The notes under the pieces were generated by a model that worked only from the letters and a program-made list of their open reading frames with translations, was not told the origin of the DNA and searched no databases. DNA of 21,356 nt from the NCBI RefSeq assembly GCF_000972705.2, contig NZ_LATL02000233.1:1-21356 (forward strand), written 5' to 3'. This stretch comes from Limnoraphis robusta CS-951. GTDB lineage: Bacteria > Cyanobacteriota > Cyanobacteriia > Cyanobacteriales > Microcoleaceae. Shown in pieces: positions 7,965 through 16,718 of this stretch (positions within the stretch are counted from its first letter, which is position 1; the number at the start of each line of letters is the position of its first letter). The position numbers were made by a program, and so were the translations under genes.

Positions 7965-8151
7965 TTATAGGTCTCTGCATCAGCGAATACAGGTGGAGAA
8001 GAAGTTTCAAAATCACCCGTTCGGTTGGTATAGACCTATAAACTGTTGTAAAGTTTTTTTCTACGCGAGGCAAAAAAGCTCTCAAGTTGGAGAGTATTTT
8101 TCGATAACAGATGTTTATTATTCAAAGGATAGCAGTCAATGTGCTGTTATC
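7965..8151 (+). promoter_or_regulatory. Structured leader upstream of the RRM protein gene
   Basis: Several pairing elements lie in the 226 nt before the rbp ATG. TTATAGGTCT (7965-7974) pairs perfectly with AGACCTATAA (8032-8041), enclosing a 57-nt region that has its own GGTG/CACC pairing. CTCTC (8079-8083) pairs with GAGAG (8090-8094), flanked by an A-tract before and TATTTTT after, like a small intrinsic terminator. CTGTTATC (8144-8151) can pair either with GATAACAG (8103-8110, perfect) or with GATAGCAG (8128-8135, one G-U pair), two mutually exclusive hairpins. Cyanobacterial rbp genes are known to be cold-induced through their 5' untranslated regions, so a thermosensing or attenuation role is plausible. 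The function is inferred; only the pairing is seen. Confidence 0.4.
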
Positions 8152-8190
8152 TAGTTCACTCATTTTAGTTGATATTCGGAGGTTTTAGTC

Positions 8191-8664
8191 ATGCCCGTTC
8201 GTCTTTATGTTGGAAATCTTCCCAAAGAACTTGAACGCAAGGAATTACAAGACGTTTTTGCTGAAGAAGGAGATAGCGTCTCTGCTAAAGTGATTACGGA
8301 TCGTAAGACCGGAAAATGTCGAGGTTTTGGTTTTGTCACCGTACAAACCGATGAAATCGCCGATCAAATTGTTGAAAAATACAATGGCTTCATGTTCAAG
8401 GAAAATCCCCTGAAAATAGAAAAAGCATTGCCCCGTAAAAAAGGCAAAAATGAAAAAGGAGAGGGTTCACCCGAAGAGGAAGTTCGCCCAGTAGCCACTA
8501 AAACGGCAAGCAGTAAGAAGAAAAAATCAGGTCGAGGCAATTCTTCATCAAGTCCTTCGGGAAGTTCATCAAGTTCTAGCTCGGACTCGGTTCAACCCGA
8601 TCCTCGTTGGGCGAACCAGTTAGAGAAGCTCAAAGAAATGCTAGCTCAAACCACAAATACCTAG
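8191..8664 (+). CDS. Single-RRM RNA-binding protein with Ser-rich tail, 157 aa
   Basis: A cyanobacterial RNA-recognition-motif protein that binds single-stranded RNA in the cytoplasm. RNP2 LYVGNL is at 5-10 and RNP1 RGFGFVTV at 44-51, with the aromatic RNA-stacking residues Tyr6, Phe46 and Phe48 present. The RRM spans about 3-82. It continues into a Lys/Glu-rich and then Ser-rich disordered stretch (about 83-133) and ends in an amphipathic helix-like segment (RWANQLEKLKEMLAQ, 139-153). Most cyanobacterial Rbp proteins are about 100 aa with a Gly-rich tail; this longer form resembles the Rbp3 (Slr0193-like) class, which has been linked to thylakoid targeting of photosynthesis mRNAs. That assignment is from memory of the family. 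GGAGG at 8178-8182 lies 8 nt before the ATG. The long structured leader suggests post-transcriptional control. Confidence 0.9.
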   Translation: MPVRLYVGNLPKELERKELQDVFAEEGDSVSAKVITDRKTGKCRGFGFVTVQTDEIADQIVEKYNGFMFKENPLKIEKALPRKKGKNEKGEGSPEEEVRPVATKTASSKKKKSGRGNSSSSPSGSSSSSSSDSVQPDPRWANQLEKLKEMLAQTTNT

Positions 8665-8692
8665 CCCTCAGACTAGATTTTCAGCTAAACAA

Positions 8693-8721
8693 AACCCGCC
8701 CGAATCAACTTCAGGCGGGTT
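8693..8721. terminator. Bidirectional intrinsic terminator between rbp and crtB
   Basis: AACCCGCC (8693-8700) and GGCGGGTT (8714-8721) form a perfect 8-bp GC-rich stem with a 13-nt loop. The plus-strand exit is TATTTAATT and the minus-strand exit is TTGTTT. The hairpin lies between two convergent genes and can serve both. Its stem shares the AACCCGCC core of the dispersed repeats at the window ends. Confidence 0.8.
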
Positions 8722-8758
8722 ATTTAATTCAATAGAGCCTTATTAAAGACGTTCAAGA

Positions 8759-9688
8759 TTACAACACAATGGACCTCAAAAACGCAACAGGTAAACAGAA
8801 CAATTTACGCCGAGTCGGAACATAAGCCCGTCGGGTAAAAACATCATACCGATTGCGCTCAATTTCATCGAGAATCTTGCTGTAGAGAAGTAATGCAGAC
8901 CAAACCGGCCAGCGAATATCAGGACTCAAAGCGCGAATCCCTCGTTCAGCCAGAGTATAGAACTTACGCGCTCGCTGAATTTGAAAACGCATCAGTTCTC
9001 GCCAGCGATCATCGACAACTCCCTTCAATAAATCCTCTTGCGTGTAGTTGAACAGGGCTAACTCTTCTAGGGGAAGATAAATACGACCTCGGCGAGCATC
9101 CTCACCGACATCTCGGAGAATGTTCGTCAATTGATTAGCAATTCCAAGGGCGATCGCTTCTTCTGTCGGGATATCAAAGCCAAGTTCATGATCCCAGGGT
9201 GCCTGATAGTCCGGTTGGGCAACGCCCATCACGGCCATAGACATTAACCCAACTGTACCCGCCACCCGATAGCAGTACAGTTTCAATTCTTCAAACGTTT
9301 CATATCGACTGCGGTAAAGATCCATCCGTTGACCCGCAATCATATCTCGAAACGGCTGAATATCCAGAGGATACTGGCTGAGAGTATCCACTAGAGCCAC
9401 GTCTTCATCGTCAATGGGATGACCTGCGAAAAGAGATTCGAGGTGTTTTTCCCAATGATCCAAAGTTTCAGCCGTTGTCGAACTCGCCATCGGCCCATCG
9501 ACCAGTTCATCGGTACGGCGACACCAGACATAAATTGCCCAGATCGCCCGACGCTTGGCTTCTGGCATGAGCTGAGTTCCCATATAGAAAGTTTTGGAAT
9601 ACTCCGCAGTAATCTGACGACAGAGTTCGTAGGAGTCTTCCAAGGAAGCCAGAGTTCTCATCCGGAGGGACTTAGACAGTTGTAGCAT
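8759..9688 (-). CDS. crtB: Phytoene synthase
   Basis: Condenses two geranylgeranyl diphosphates head to head, via prephytoene diphosphate, to 15-cis-phytoene, the first committed step of carotenoid synthesis. It acts at the membrane as a soluble or peripheral enzyme. The 309-aa length is normal for the cyanobacterial/plant-type enzyme. Both Mg-diphosphate binding motifs are present, DELVD at 60-64 and DVGED at 193-197, along with the conserved YSKTFYMGT near 30-38, a [11 protein letters not shown] block, and [18 protein letters not shown] around the second motif. The start MLQL agrees with the N-terminus usual for cyanobacterial CrtB, although no clear Shine-Dalgarno is seen. The gene follows crtP by 44 nt on the same strand, the common cyanobacterial crtP-crtB (pds-pys) operon order. 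Confidence 0.96.
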   Translation of the reverse strand: MLQLSKSLRMRTLASLEDSYELCRQITAEYSKTFYMGTQLMPEAKRRAIWAIYVWCRRTDELVDGPMASSTTAETLDHWEKHLESLFAGHPIDDEDVALVDTLSQYPLDIQPFRDMIAGQRMDLYRSRYETFEELKLYCYRVAGTVGLMSMAVMGVAQPDYQAPWDHELGFDIPTEEAIALGIANQLTNILRDVGEDARRGRIYLPLEELALFNYTQEDLLKGVVDDRWRELMRFQIQRARKFYTLAERGIRALSPDIRWPVWSALLLYSKILDEIERNRYDVFTRRAYVPTRRKLFCLPVAFLRSIVL

Positions 9689-9732
9689 TCGTCGTTTTTC
9701 TGCTCTGTCGCTATCAGCCGTAAATCGGTTGG

Positions 9733-11196
<1,464 letters not shown>

Positions 11197-11224
11197 TTAG
11201 TCTGTGTGCTTATATTTCGTTCTC

Positions 11225-11252
11225 ATTATACTTTACATCTTGTTACATTCAA
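11225..11252 (-). promoter_or_regulatory. Promoter of the crtP-crtB operon
   Basis: On the minus strand, TTGAAT (complement of 11247-11252) and a perfect TATAAT (complement of 11225-11230) are separated by 16 nt. Transcription would start near 11218, about 30 nt before the crtP ATG. This is the best sigma70-type promoter I see in the window. Confidence 0.6.
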
Positions 11253-11278
11253 GTCCAAGATTTGTTAAAGAAGGATGG

Positions 11279-11364
<86 letters not shown>

Positions 11365-11370
11365 AAAAAC

Positions 11371-11400
11371 TGGTATCGGAGTGACTGGTATCGGAGTGAC
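11371..11400. repeat. 15-bp tandem duplication
   Basis: TGGTATCGGAGTGAC occurs twice, perfectly, at 11371-11385 and 11386-11400, six bases after the heptamer array and about 90 bp before the dnaK start. It keeps the GGAGTGA/GGAGTCA flavour of the heptamer array, so both may derive from the same slippage-prone seed. I see nothing else of note in 11401-11489 beyond the dnaK leader. Confidence 0.9.
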
Positions 11401-11489
11401 TGTAAATTGCCTCTTGCCTTACTTGACGCGATAAAATAGATAATCGGACAACTAAGGCAAATCGAAGCACAAAAGGAGAAAACCAACGC

Positions 11490-13490
11490 ATGGGAAGAGT
11501 AGTCGGCATTGACCTGGGGACAACCAACTCTGTGGTCGCTGTCATGGAGGGCGGTAAGCCTGTTGTGATTGCCAATTCTGAAGGAATGCGGACAACCCCC
11601 TCCGTCGTTGGTTTTACCCGAGAAGGGGAACGCATTGTCGGACAAATGGCCAGACGTCAAGCCATTTTAGATCCCCAAAATACCTTTTTTGGGGTGAAGC
11701 GGTTAATCGGCAATAAATACGCTGACCTCACCCCCGCCTCAAAGCGGGTTCCCTACACCATTCGCCGGGATGAGGTCAGTAACGTTAGAATCAATTGTCC
11801 TCGACTGAAAAAAGACTTCGCCCCAGAAGAAATCTCAGCAATGGTTTTGCGAAAACTGACTGAAGAAGCCAGCCGTTTTCTGGGGGAAGAGGTAACTGGG
11901 GCGGTGATTACCGTTCCCGCCTATTTTAACGACTCCCAACGCCAAGCCACCCGTGACGCCGGACGGATCGCCGGACTGGATGTAAAACGCATTCTCAACG
12001 AACCCACCGCCGCCTCTCTGGCCTACGGACTGGAAAAACGCGAATATGAAACCATCCTCGTCTTCGACTTAGGCGGAGGGACTTTTGATGTTTCCATTCT
12101 CGAAGTTGGGGATGGCGTGTTTGAAGTCAAAGCCACCAGTGGCGATACTCAACTCGGTGGAAATGATTTTGACCAAAAAATTGTCGATTGGTTGGCCGAT
12201 AAATTTCTAGAACAAGAAGGCGTCGATCTCCGACGCAACCGCCAAGCCTTACAACGCTTGACTGAAGCCGCCGAAAAAGCCAAAATCGAACTGTCTGGCA
12301 TCGGTGTCACAGAGATTAACTTACCGTTTATTACAGCAACCGAAGAAGGGCCGAAACACCTGGAATATCGACTCACCCGAGGTGAATTTGAAGGATTATG
12401 TGCGGACTTAGTTCAACGCTTGCGTCGTCCGATCAAACAGGCTTTGATGGATGCTAATCTTAATCCAGATCGGATTGATGAAGTGATATTAGTCGGCGGA
12501 TCAACCCGAATGCCGATGGTTCAACAAGTGGTTTATAGCTTAATTGATCGCGAACCCAATCAAGGCGTTAACCCAGATGAAGTGGTTGCAGTGGGGGCAG
12601 CCATTCAAGCCGGAATTTTAGCTGGAGAAGTGCGAGATATCTTACTCTTGGATGTAACACCTCTATCTCTAGGCTTAGAAACCATTGGCGGTGTGATGAA
12701 AAAACTCATCCCTCGCAATACCACTATCCCGGTGCGACGATCTGATATTTTCTCAACCTCAGAAAACAACCAAACCTTAGTCGAAATTCACGTCTTACAA
12801 GGTGAACGGGAGTTAGGCAGCGATAATAAATCCTTGGGTAAATTTAAACTCACGGGAATTCCGCCCGCCCCTAGAGGTGTTCCGCAAGTTCAGGTTTCTT
12901 TTGATATTGATGCCAACGGGATCTTACTCGTGACAGCCTTAGACAAAACCACTGGACGGGAACAAAGCGTCACCATTCAAGGGGCATCCACTCTCAGCCA
13001 AGAAGAAGTGAACCGCATGATCCAAGAAGCCGAACAATTTGCGGATCAAGATCGCTTACAGCGTGAACGAGTCGAAAAACGCAACCGCGCCCAAGCTTTA
13101 ACCTACCAAGCGGAACGACAACTGCGAGAAGTCGCCTTAGACTACGGGATGCAATTTGCCCAACGTCAGCGAGGACGCATTGAAACCCTAATTCGGGCTT
13201 TGCGTGATAGCCTGGAACGAGATGATGATCGCGGAATTGATCAAATTGGGGCGGATCTGCAAGATGCTCTTTATGAACTCAGTCGAGAAGTGTCTGCTTT
13301 TGCGTCTGAGGACGAAGATGATTTGTTTGGATCGATCAAACGGACGTTTTCAGCTAGCGATCGCCGTCGAGAAGAACGATATGTCAACCGCGACTATCCC
13401 CCTCAATCCGAACGTTTGGACGAAGGTCGAACCCCTAAACGCTATTATCAAAGTGATGACTGGGATGAACAAGATGATGATTGGCTATAA
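11490..13490 (+). CDS. dnaK: Hsp70 chaperone DnaK (DnaK1-like)
   Basis: ATP-dependent protein-folding chaperone that works with a J-protein and GrpE. The nucleotide-binding domain starts with GIDLGTTNS (6-14) and contains [16 protein letters not shown] (143-158), [11 protein letters not shown] (192-202) and VGGSTRMP (335-342). The interdomain linker region [13 protein letters not shown] is at 383-395. A substrate-binding beta domain (about 396-505) and a helical lid follow. The 666-aa protein ends in a charged tail rich in Arg, Tyr and Asp (about 605-666, last residues DDDWL) and lacks the usual bacterial EEVxDADF-like C-terminus. That tail and the [18 protein letters not shown] start fit the cyanobacterial DnaK1 paralogue rather than DnaK2, which is a family-memory inference. 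AGGAG is at 11474-11478. Weak -10-like TAAAAT or GATAAT boxes lie near 11432-11444. No CIRCE element is seen. dnaJ follows after 67 nt. Confidence 0.95.
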   Translation: MGRVVGIDLGTTNSVVAVMEGGKPVVIANSEGMRTTPSVVGFTREGERIVGQMARRQAILDPQNTFFGVKRLIGNKYADLTPASKRVPYTIRRDEVSNVRINCPRLKKDFAPEEISAMVLRKLTEEASRFLGEEVTGAVITVPAYFNDSQRQATRDAGRIAGLDVKRILNEPTAASLAYGLEKREYETILVFDLGGGTFDVSILEVGDGVFEVKATSGDTQLGGNDFDQKIVDWLADKFLEQEGVDLRRNRQALQRLTEAAEKAKIELSGIGVTEINLPFITATEEGPKHLEYRLTRGEFEGLCADLVQRLRRPIKQALMDANLNPDRIDEVILVGGSTRMPMVQQVVYSLIDREPNQGVNPDEVVAVGAAIQAGILAGEVRDILLLDVTPLSLGLETIGGVMKKLIPRNTTIPVRRSDIFSTSENNQTLVEIHVLQGERELGSDNKSLGKFKLTGIPPAPRGVPQVQVSFDIDANGILLVTALDKTTGREQSVTIQGASTLSQEEVNRMIQEAEQFADQDRLQRERVEKRNRAQALTYQAERQLREVALDYGMQFAQRQRGRIETLIRALRDSLERDDDRGIDQIGADLQDALYELSREVSAFASEDEDDLFGSIKRTFSASDRRREERYVNRDYPPQSERLDEGRTPKRYYQSDDWDEQDDDWL

Positions 13491-13557
13491 AGTGTTTTCA
13501 GAAGCATAAATTCGGTCGATACTTTCAATTTAAAACGTAAAAATCGTCAACCCAATC

Positions 13558-14559
13558 ATGCAAAACTTCCGGAATTATTATCAAATTCTAGGCGTTCCCA
13601 AAGACGCAACTTTAGAAGAAATTAAAAGAGTCTATCGCCGACTAGCCAGACAATATCACCCCGATCTCAATCCCGGTGATAAAGAGGCTGAGGAAAAATT
13701 TAAAGACATTGGAGAAGCCTATCATATTCTGTCTGACCCCGAAAAACGATCGCAATACGATGAATATAGTCAATTTTGGAAGCAAAAAGGCTTTCAAGGT
13801 CGCAAGAGTTCGCCTTTTTCGGGCTTGAAAACTTGGGCCAGTAAATCAACCAATGGTCGGACTCAAACTGAAGAAGTTGATTTTGGAGACTATGCCGATT
13901 TTAATACGTTTGTCGATCAATTGTTAGGGCGACGGCGAGAAGTCCGAACAGTGACGGCTGACGCGCCTCGGGTGGAGTCTTCTGATCCCTATCGTTCCCC
14001 TCGCACAAAAGCGGTTTATACAGCAGGTTCTCGGGAAGCCAAACGAGATATTGAAGCGCGACTGACTTTACCCTTAGAAAAGGCTTATACAGGCGGAACT
14101 GAACGCATTCGCTTAGAAGATGGCCGCAGTTTAGAAGTTAATATGCCTTCTGCAATGATCACAGGTCAACGCATTCGTTTAAGAAATCAAGGCATTGGAG
14201 GCGGAGATTTATATCTGAAAATCAATATTTTACCTCATCCGTTTTTTCAAGTGGAACGTTCAGATATTATTTGTGAAGTTCCCATTACGCCCTGTGAAGC
14301 GGTGTTAGGAAGTGAAATAGAAGTTCCGACTTTAGATGGTTTTGTAAAACTTAAAATTCCGCCCGGTGTAACGTCGGGGAAACGCTTACGTTTAGCCAAT
14401 AAAGGTTATCCAACCGGAACCGGAAACCGGGGTGATCAATTAGTCGAATTAAAAATAGTCGTTCCTAAAGATCCCAGTCCTCAAGAACGAGAATTGTATG
14501 AAAAATTGCGTCAAATAGAAGCCTTTAAACCCCGCAAAGATTTACCTGTTGATCTTTAA
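13558..14559 (+). CDS. dnaJ: DnaJ-type co-chaperone without zinc finger, 333 aa
   Basis: J-domain co-chaperone that stimulates DnaK ATPase and delivers clients. The J domain covers about 5-70 with the HPD motif at 34-36. The usual G/F-rich linker is replaced by a Ser/Thr/Phe-containing stretch (about 75-125), including DFGDYADFNTFVDQLLG. There is no CxxCxGxG zinc finger, so this is a type II (DnaJ1/CbpA-like) protein. Two C-terminal beta-barrel substrate domains follow (about 158-310), with the typical DLYLKINILPHPFFQVERSD hallmark. It lies 67 nt after dnaK on the same strand, consistent with a dnaK-dnaJ unit, and both are likely stress-inducible together. No clear Shine-Dalgarno precedes the ATG. 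Confidence 0.93.
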   Translation: MQNFRNYYQILGVPKDATLEEIKRVYRRLARQYHPDLNPGDKEAEEKFKDIGEAYHILSDPEKRSQYDEYSQFWKQKGFQGRKSSPFSGLKTWASKSTNGRTQTEEVDFGDYADFNTFVDQLLGRRREVRTVTADAPRVESSDPYRSPRTKAVYTAGSREAKRDIEARLTLPLEKAYTGGTERIRLEDGRSLEVNMPSAMITGQRIRLRNQGIGGGDLYLKINILPHPFFQVERSDIICEVPITPCEAVLGSEIEVPTLDGFVKLKIPPGVTSGKRLRLANKGYPTGTGNRGDQLVELKIVVPKDPSPQERELYEKLRQIEAFKPRKDLPVDL

Positions 14560-14653
14560 AACGTTGTGGCGCCCAGAGCGCATTCCTAACAGTCTAATTT
14601 AGAGCGTTTAGAGTGAGCTTATGATTAAAAGTAAGTAAAACTAAAACAAAACG

Positions 14654-14983
14654 ATGTCAATTGTTTCAGCTAAATCTTATGTGGAATATCGGAATGATGC
14701 TTACTGGATTGCAGAAACCCGGATTTCCCTAGACTCGGTTGTTTATGCTTTCCGAAACGGATTATCACCTGAAAGCATTGTTCAGTCTTTTCCGTTACTG
14801 ACATTGGAACAAGTTTATGGGGCGATCGCATTCTATCTGGCGAATCGTGTTGAGATAGATTCTTACCTAGAAGCCGAGGAAGTCGCTTTTGATGCTATGC
14901 CTCAACCCCTACAAATGACCGATCCTGTCCTGTACAATAAGTTAATAGCAGCTAAGTCAGCCAGACAAAAAAGGCAATCATGA
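14654..14983 (+). CDS. DUF433 protein, putative antitoxin, 109 aa
   Basis: A small protein with the DUF433 signature: YRNDAYWIAETRISLDSVVYAFRNGLSPESIVQSFP followed by LTLEQVYGAIAFYLANR, a winged-helix-like DNA-binding fold, shown here as two segments of residues about 12-65. DUF433 genes very often precede DUF5615 genes in cyanobacteria and are regarded as the antitoxin of a VapBC-like pair. Its last four bases ATGA overlap the start of the next gene, which supports co-translation. No obvious Shine-Dalgarno before this ATG. The promoter probably lies in the 94 nt after dnaJ, so the pair may also receive read-through from the chaperone genes. Toxin-antitoxin function is inferred from family and arrangement. 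Confidence 0.85.
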   Translation: MSIVSAKSYVEYRNDAYWIAETRISLDSVVYAFRNGLSPESIVQSFPLLTLEQVYGAIAFYLANRVEIDSYLEAEEVAFDAMPQPLQMTDPVLYNKLIAAKSARQKRQS

Positions 14984-15330
14984 GTATTCGTTACCAAGCT
15001 GATGCTGACTTAAATCAGGCAATTGTAACGGGGATTTGGCGACGAGAGCCTGCAATTGATTTCCAAACTGCCTTTGCTGCTGGATTGGAAGGTGTTAAAG
15101 ATGCAGAAGTATTGGCAATTGCAGCACAACAGGGGCGTATTCTCGTCAGCCACGATCGCAAAACCATGCCATCAGAATTTGCTGAATTTATGAGCAAAAA
15201 TCTGAGTTCGGGAGTAATCATCGTTTCTAGGAAGTTATCAATAGAACTCGTTATCGATGAACTGTTACTGATTTGGGCAGTATCTAGTGCAGAAGAGTGG
15301 GTTAATCGTATTGCCAAGCTGCCTCTCTAA
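14980..15330 (+). CDS. DUF5615 PIN-like protein, putative toxin, 116 aa
   Basis: Matches the DUF5615 (Mut7-C/PIN-like) family. Acidic residues typical of the PIN-like metal site are visible: the N-terminal ADADL (Asp8, Asp10), then DAEVLAIAAQQGRILVSHDR (Asp41, Glu43, Asp59), with the VSHDR block equivalent to the VTHDxDF of the family. The classical N-terminal LADEN is degraded to QADADLN. It overlaps the DUF433 gene by 4 nt (ATGA), with AAGG just upstream in that gene. By analogy with VapC it may be an RNase toxin neutralised by the DUF433 partner; activity is not proven for the family as a whole. I see no terminator in 15331-15511. Confidence 0.82.
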   Translation: MSIRYQADADLNQAIVTGIWRREPAIDFQTAFAAGLEGVKDAEVLAIAAQQGRILVSHDRKTMPSEFAEFMSKNLSSGVIIVSRKLSIELVIDELLLIWAVSSAEEWVNRIAKLPL

Positions 15331-15511
15331 CAATATAAATGATCGCAAGCACCATCATCTATAGGAACAGGAAGGTTATTGGGTAATTCTGTTAATTTTT
15401 CCATACGGTTTTGTCTATTTTTTTATCATTAAACTCTACAAAACTCCAAGTGTAAAAGTGTGTGCCATAGGTTCCTACAAACTTCCGCTCAACCCGGTTT
15501 CTCTTCAATCC

Positions 15512-16249
15512 TTAATCATCTGGGTTAATTCCTCTTTCTCGCAACAGTTGGGCAAGTTTTTCAGCCCGTTGACGTTCATTTTCAGCCCGTTCATCTCCCG
15601 TGCGTAAAATTTCGCCTTCGCGATCGCACCACCGCAACCAAATGTGTTGTTGTCCTTCAAAAGCTCCGTCCCAAAGGGTTAATCCCAATTGAATTAACTC
15701 TAAAAAGTGATTCTCAAACTCCACATATTGTCCGCCTTGGAGTTGATAAATTCGCAGTTTTTCATTCTCCCTTAAAATTTGTTGCAAGGGGTCAAAAATA
15801 ACATAATAAGCGACTCCCGCATGAGCATAATCTTTCAGCTTGCTACCGAGTTCTTTACCGACTTTATTCGAGACCATTTCAACTGCAAGTTCAGGCGGTT
15901 TTCCCTGTTGCCAAACAAAATAAGAACGATTTTGTTTTTGACTCCAATCTTGAGGCATTTCTACCTCTAAACTAAGAAGAACATCGGGAACAAGCGGAGG
16001 TTTATTCAAGCCATAAAATAACCCGATATTTGCAGTCGCCAGAAAAGGAATTCCCGGAGAAAAAGAACTATAAATACTGCTGACTAACAATCGTTGTTGC
16101 TTTTCCGAAAAGATATTATCCATCGGAGTATCATCTTCTGTAATGATATGACTCAGATCGGGAGCTTGTACTTCGTCTTGCCAGTTCGGGAATTCCTCAA
16201 TATTATCAGTAGATTGTTGTTGAGAGGGAGAAGTTGTTGGGTTAGCCAT
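15512..16249 (-). CDS. Uma2-family (DUF820) restriction endonuclease-like protein, 245 aa
   Basis: Carries the Uma2/DUF820 pattern of the PD-(D/E)xK fold: LVPDVLLSLEV (Asp at the PD site), then PPELAVEMVSNKVG, where Glu and the downstream Lys fit the catalytic E-x-K arrangement, followed by KLKDYAHAGVAYYVIFDP. The C-terminus is a charged coiled-coil-like segment (RAENERQRAEKLAQLLRERG), usual in cyanobacterial members. Such genes are present in dozens of copies in many cyanobacteria; their substrate is unknown. I chose the ATG at 16249 (AGGA at 16261-16264, 11 nt away). A TTG at 16255 in the same frame is an alternative two codons longer. It lies 61 nt downstream of the small repeat protein gene on the same strand. 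Confidence 0.85.
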   Translation of the reverse strand: MANPTTSPSQQQSTDNIEEFPNWQDEVQAPDLSHIITEDDTPMDNIFSEKQQRLLVSSIYSSFSPGIPFLATANIGLFYGLNKPPLVPDVLLSLEVEMPQDWSQKQNRSYFVWQQGKPPELAVEMVSNKVGKELGSKLKDYAHAGVAYYVIFDPLQQILRENEKLRIYQLQGGQYVEFENHFLELIQLGLTLWDGAFEGQQHIWLRWCDREGEILRTGDERAENERQRAEKLAQLLRERGINPDD

Positions 16250-16310
16250 TTTCAAATAATTCCTGTAAAATTTACCTCCCCCCTCTCAATTATAAAATTC
16301 TACAAAATAA

Positions 16311-16565
16311 TCAACTCGAGCCTCTGTCTCCTTTACCCGGACTGTCAGGTTGAATATTTTCATCTGACGTTTTGCCTCTGTCTACTTTACCCTGATTTTC
16401 AAGGGGTTCAGGTGTTGGTTTGGTTTTGCCTCTGTCTACTTTACCCGGATTTTCAAGGGGTTCAGGTGTTGGTTTGGTTGGGCCTCTGTCACGTCCGGGG
16501 TCGCGAGTTTGAGAAGTTTCTTCTATATTTTGATCTTCTGAAACCGACTTTTTTTCTTCGTTCAT
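16311..16565 (-). CDS. Small hydrophilic protein built of 18-aa repeats, 84 aa
   Basis: Unrecognised. After an acidic N-terminus (about 1-22) the whole protein consists of 18-residue units anchored on a (G)K/R-x-DRG motif: two nearly identical units containing GKVDRGKTKPTPEPLEN, a diverged one with SDENIQPDSP, and a final GKGDRGSS. It is rich in Pro, Glu, Asp, Lys and Gly, with no Cys or aromatic residues, so it is almost certainly disordered. There is no signal peptide or membrane segment. AGGGG lies 12 nt before the ATG, a loose but usable ribosome site. The opposite strand is also open here, but that frame starts inside the Uma2 gene and has no ribosome site. The neighbours are a STAND ATPase upstream and a Uma2 gene downstream. 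Function unknown; it could be a linker or bait-like peptide, or a modified-peptide precursor without a local enzyme. Confidence 0.55.
   Translation of the reverse strand: MNEEKKSVSEDQNIEETSQTRDPGRDRGPTKPTPEPLENPGKVDRGKTKPTPEPLENQGKVDRGKTSDENIQPDSPGKGDRGSS
16320..16489 (-). repeat. 54-bp in-frame tandem repeat
   Basis: Units begin at 16320, 16374, 16428 and 16482, exactly 54 bp apart. The units at 16374-16427 and 16428-16481 differ at only three positions. The first is diverged in its second half, and the fourth is recognisable only at its beginning. The period is a multiple of three and preserves the reading frame of the 84-aa protein. Confidence 0.9.
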
Positions 16566-16599
16566 ATTAAAATAGCACCCCTATAAAGCACAAACTTTT

Positions 16600-16619
16600 A
16601 GTATTGTACTATGAATACT
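16600..16619. promoter_or_regulatory. Inverted repeat over a -10-like box upstream of the repeat-protein gene
   Basis: AGTATT (16600-16605) and AATACT (16614-16619) form a perfect 6-bp inverted repeat with an 8-nt spacer. On the minus strand it overlaps a TACAAT -10-like box, about 40 bp upstream of the 84-aa gene. It could be an operator in the STAND/repeat-protein gap. The -35 match is weak. Confidence 0.25.
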
Positions 16620-16718
16620 GTTAAGCATAAACCCGATTGATAACAAACTTCAGATTTCCATTGAAAAACCAGATTGTTCGGTAGGAGATAAGTAGTATTT
16701 CCTAAGTATTTTAAACTA

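Noticed and set aside
7933..8154. 73-aa open frame upstream of the RRM gene
   Set aside because: It has no ribosome site, no recognisable domain and an unnatural composition, and it overlaps the pairing elements of the rbp leader. It is more likely untranslated leader sequence.
11401..11489. CIRCE (HrcA operator) upstream of dnaK
   Set aside because: I looked for TTAGCACTC-N9-GAGTGCTAA and found no match. The GAGTC/GAGTGA repeats only superficially resemble it.
14560..14600. GCGC/GCGC mini-hairpin after dnaJ as terminator
   Set aside because: The stem is only 4 bp and is not followed by a T-run.
16320..16489. Possible CRISPR-like array
   Set aside because: The units are directly tandem without unique spacers and keep the reading frame, so they form a minisatellite within a gene.
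16094..16570. 158-aa plus-strand frame antisense to the repeat-protein and Uma2 genes
   Set aside because: It begins inside the Uma2 coding region, has no ribosome site, and its LYPDFQGVQVLVW repeats are the antisense reading of the 54-bp units. The minus-strand frame has a better start and a more natural composition.
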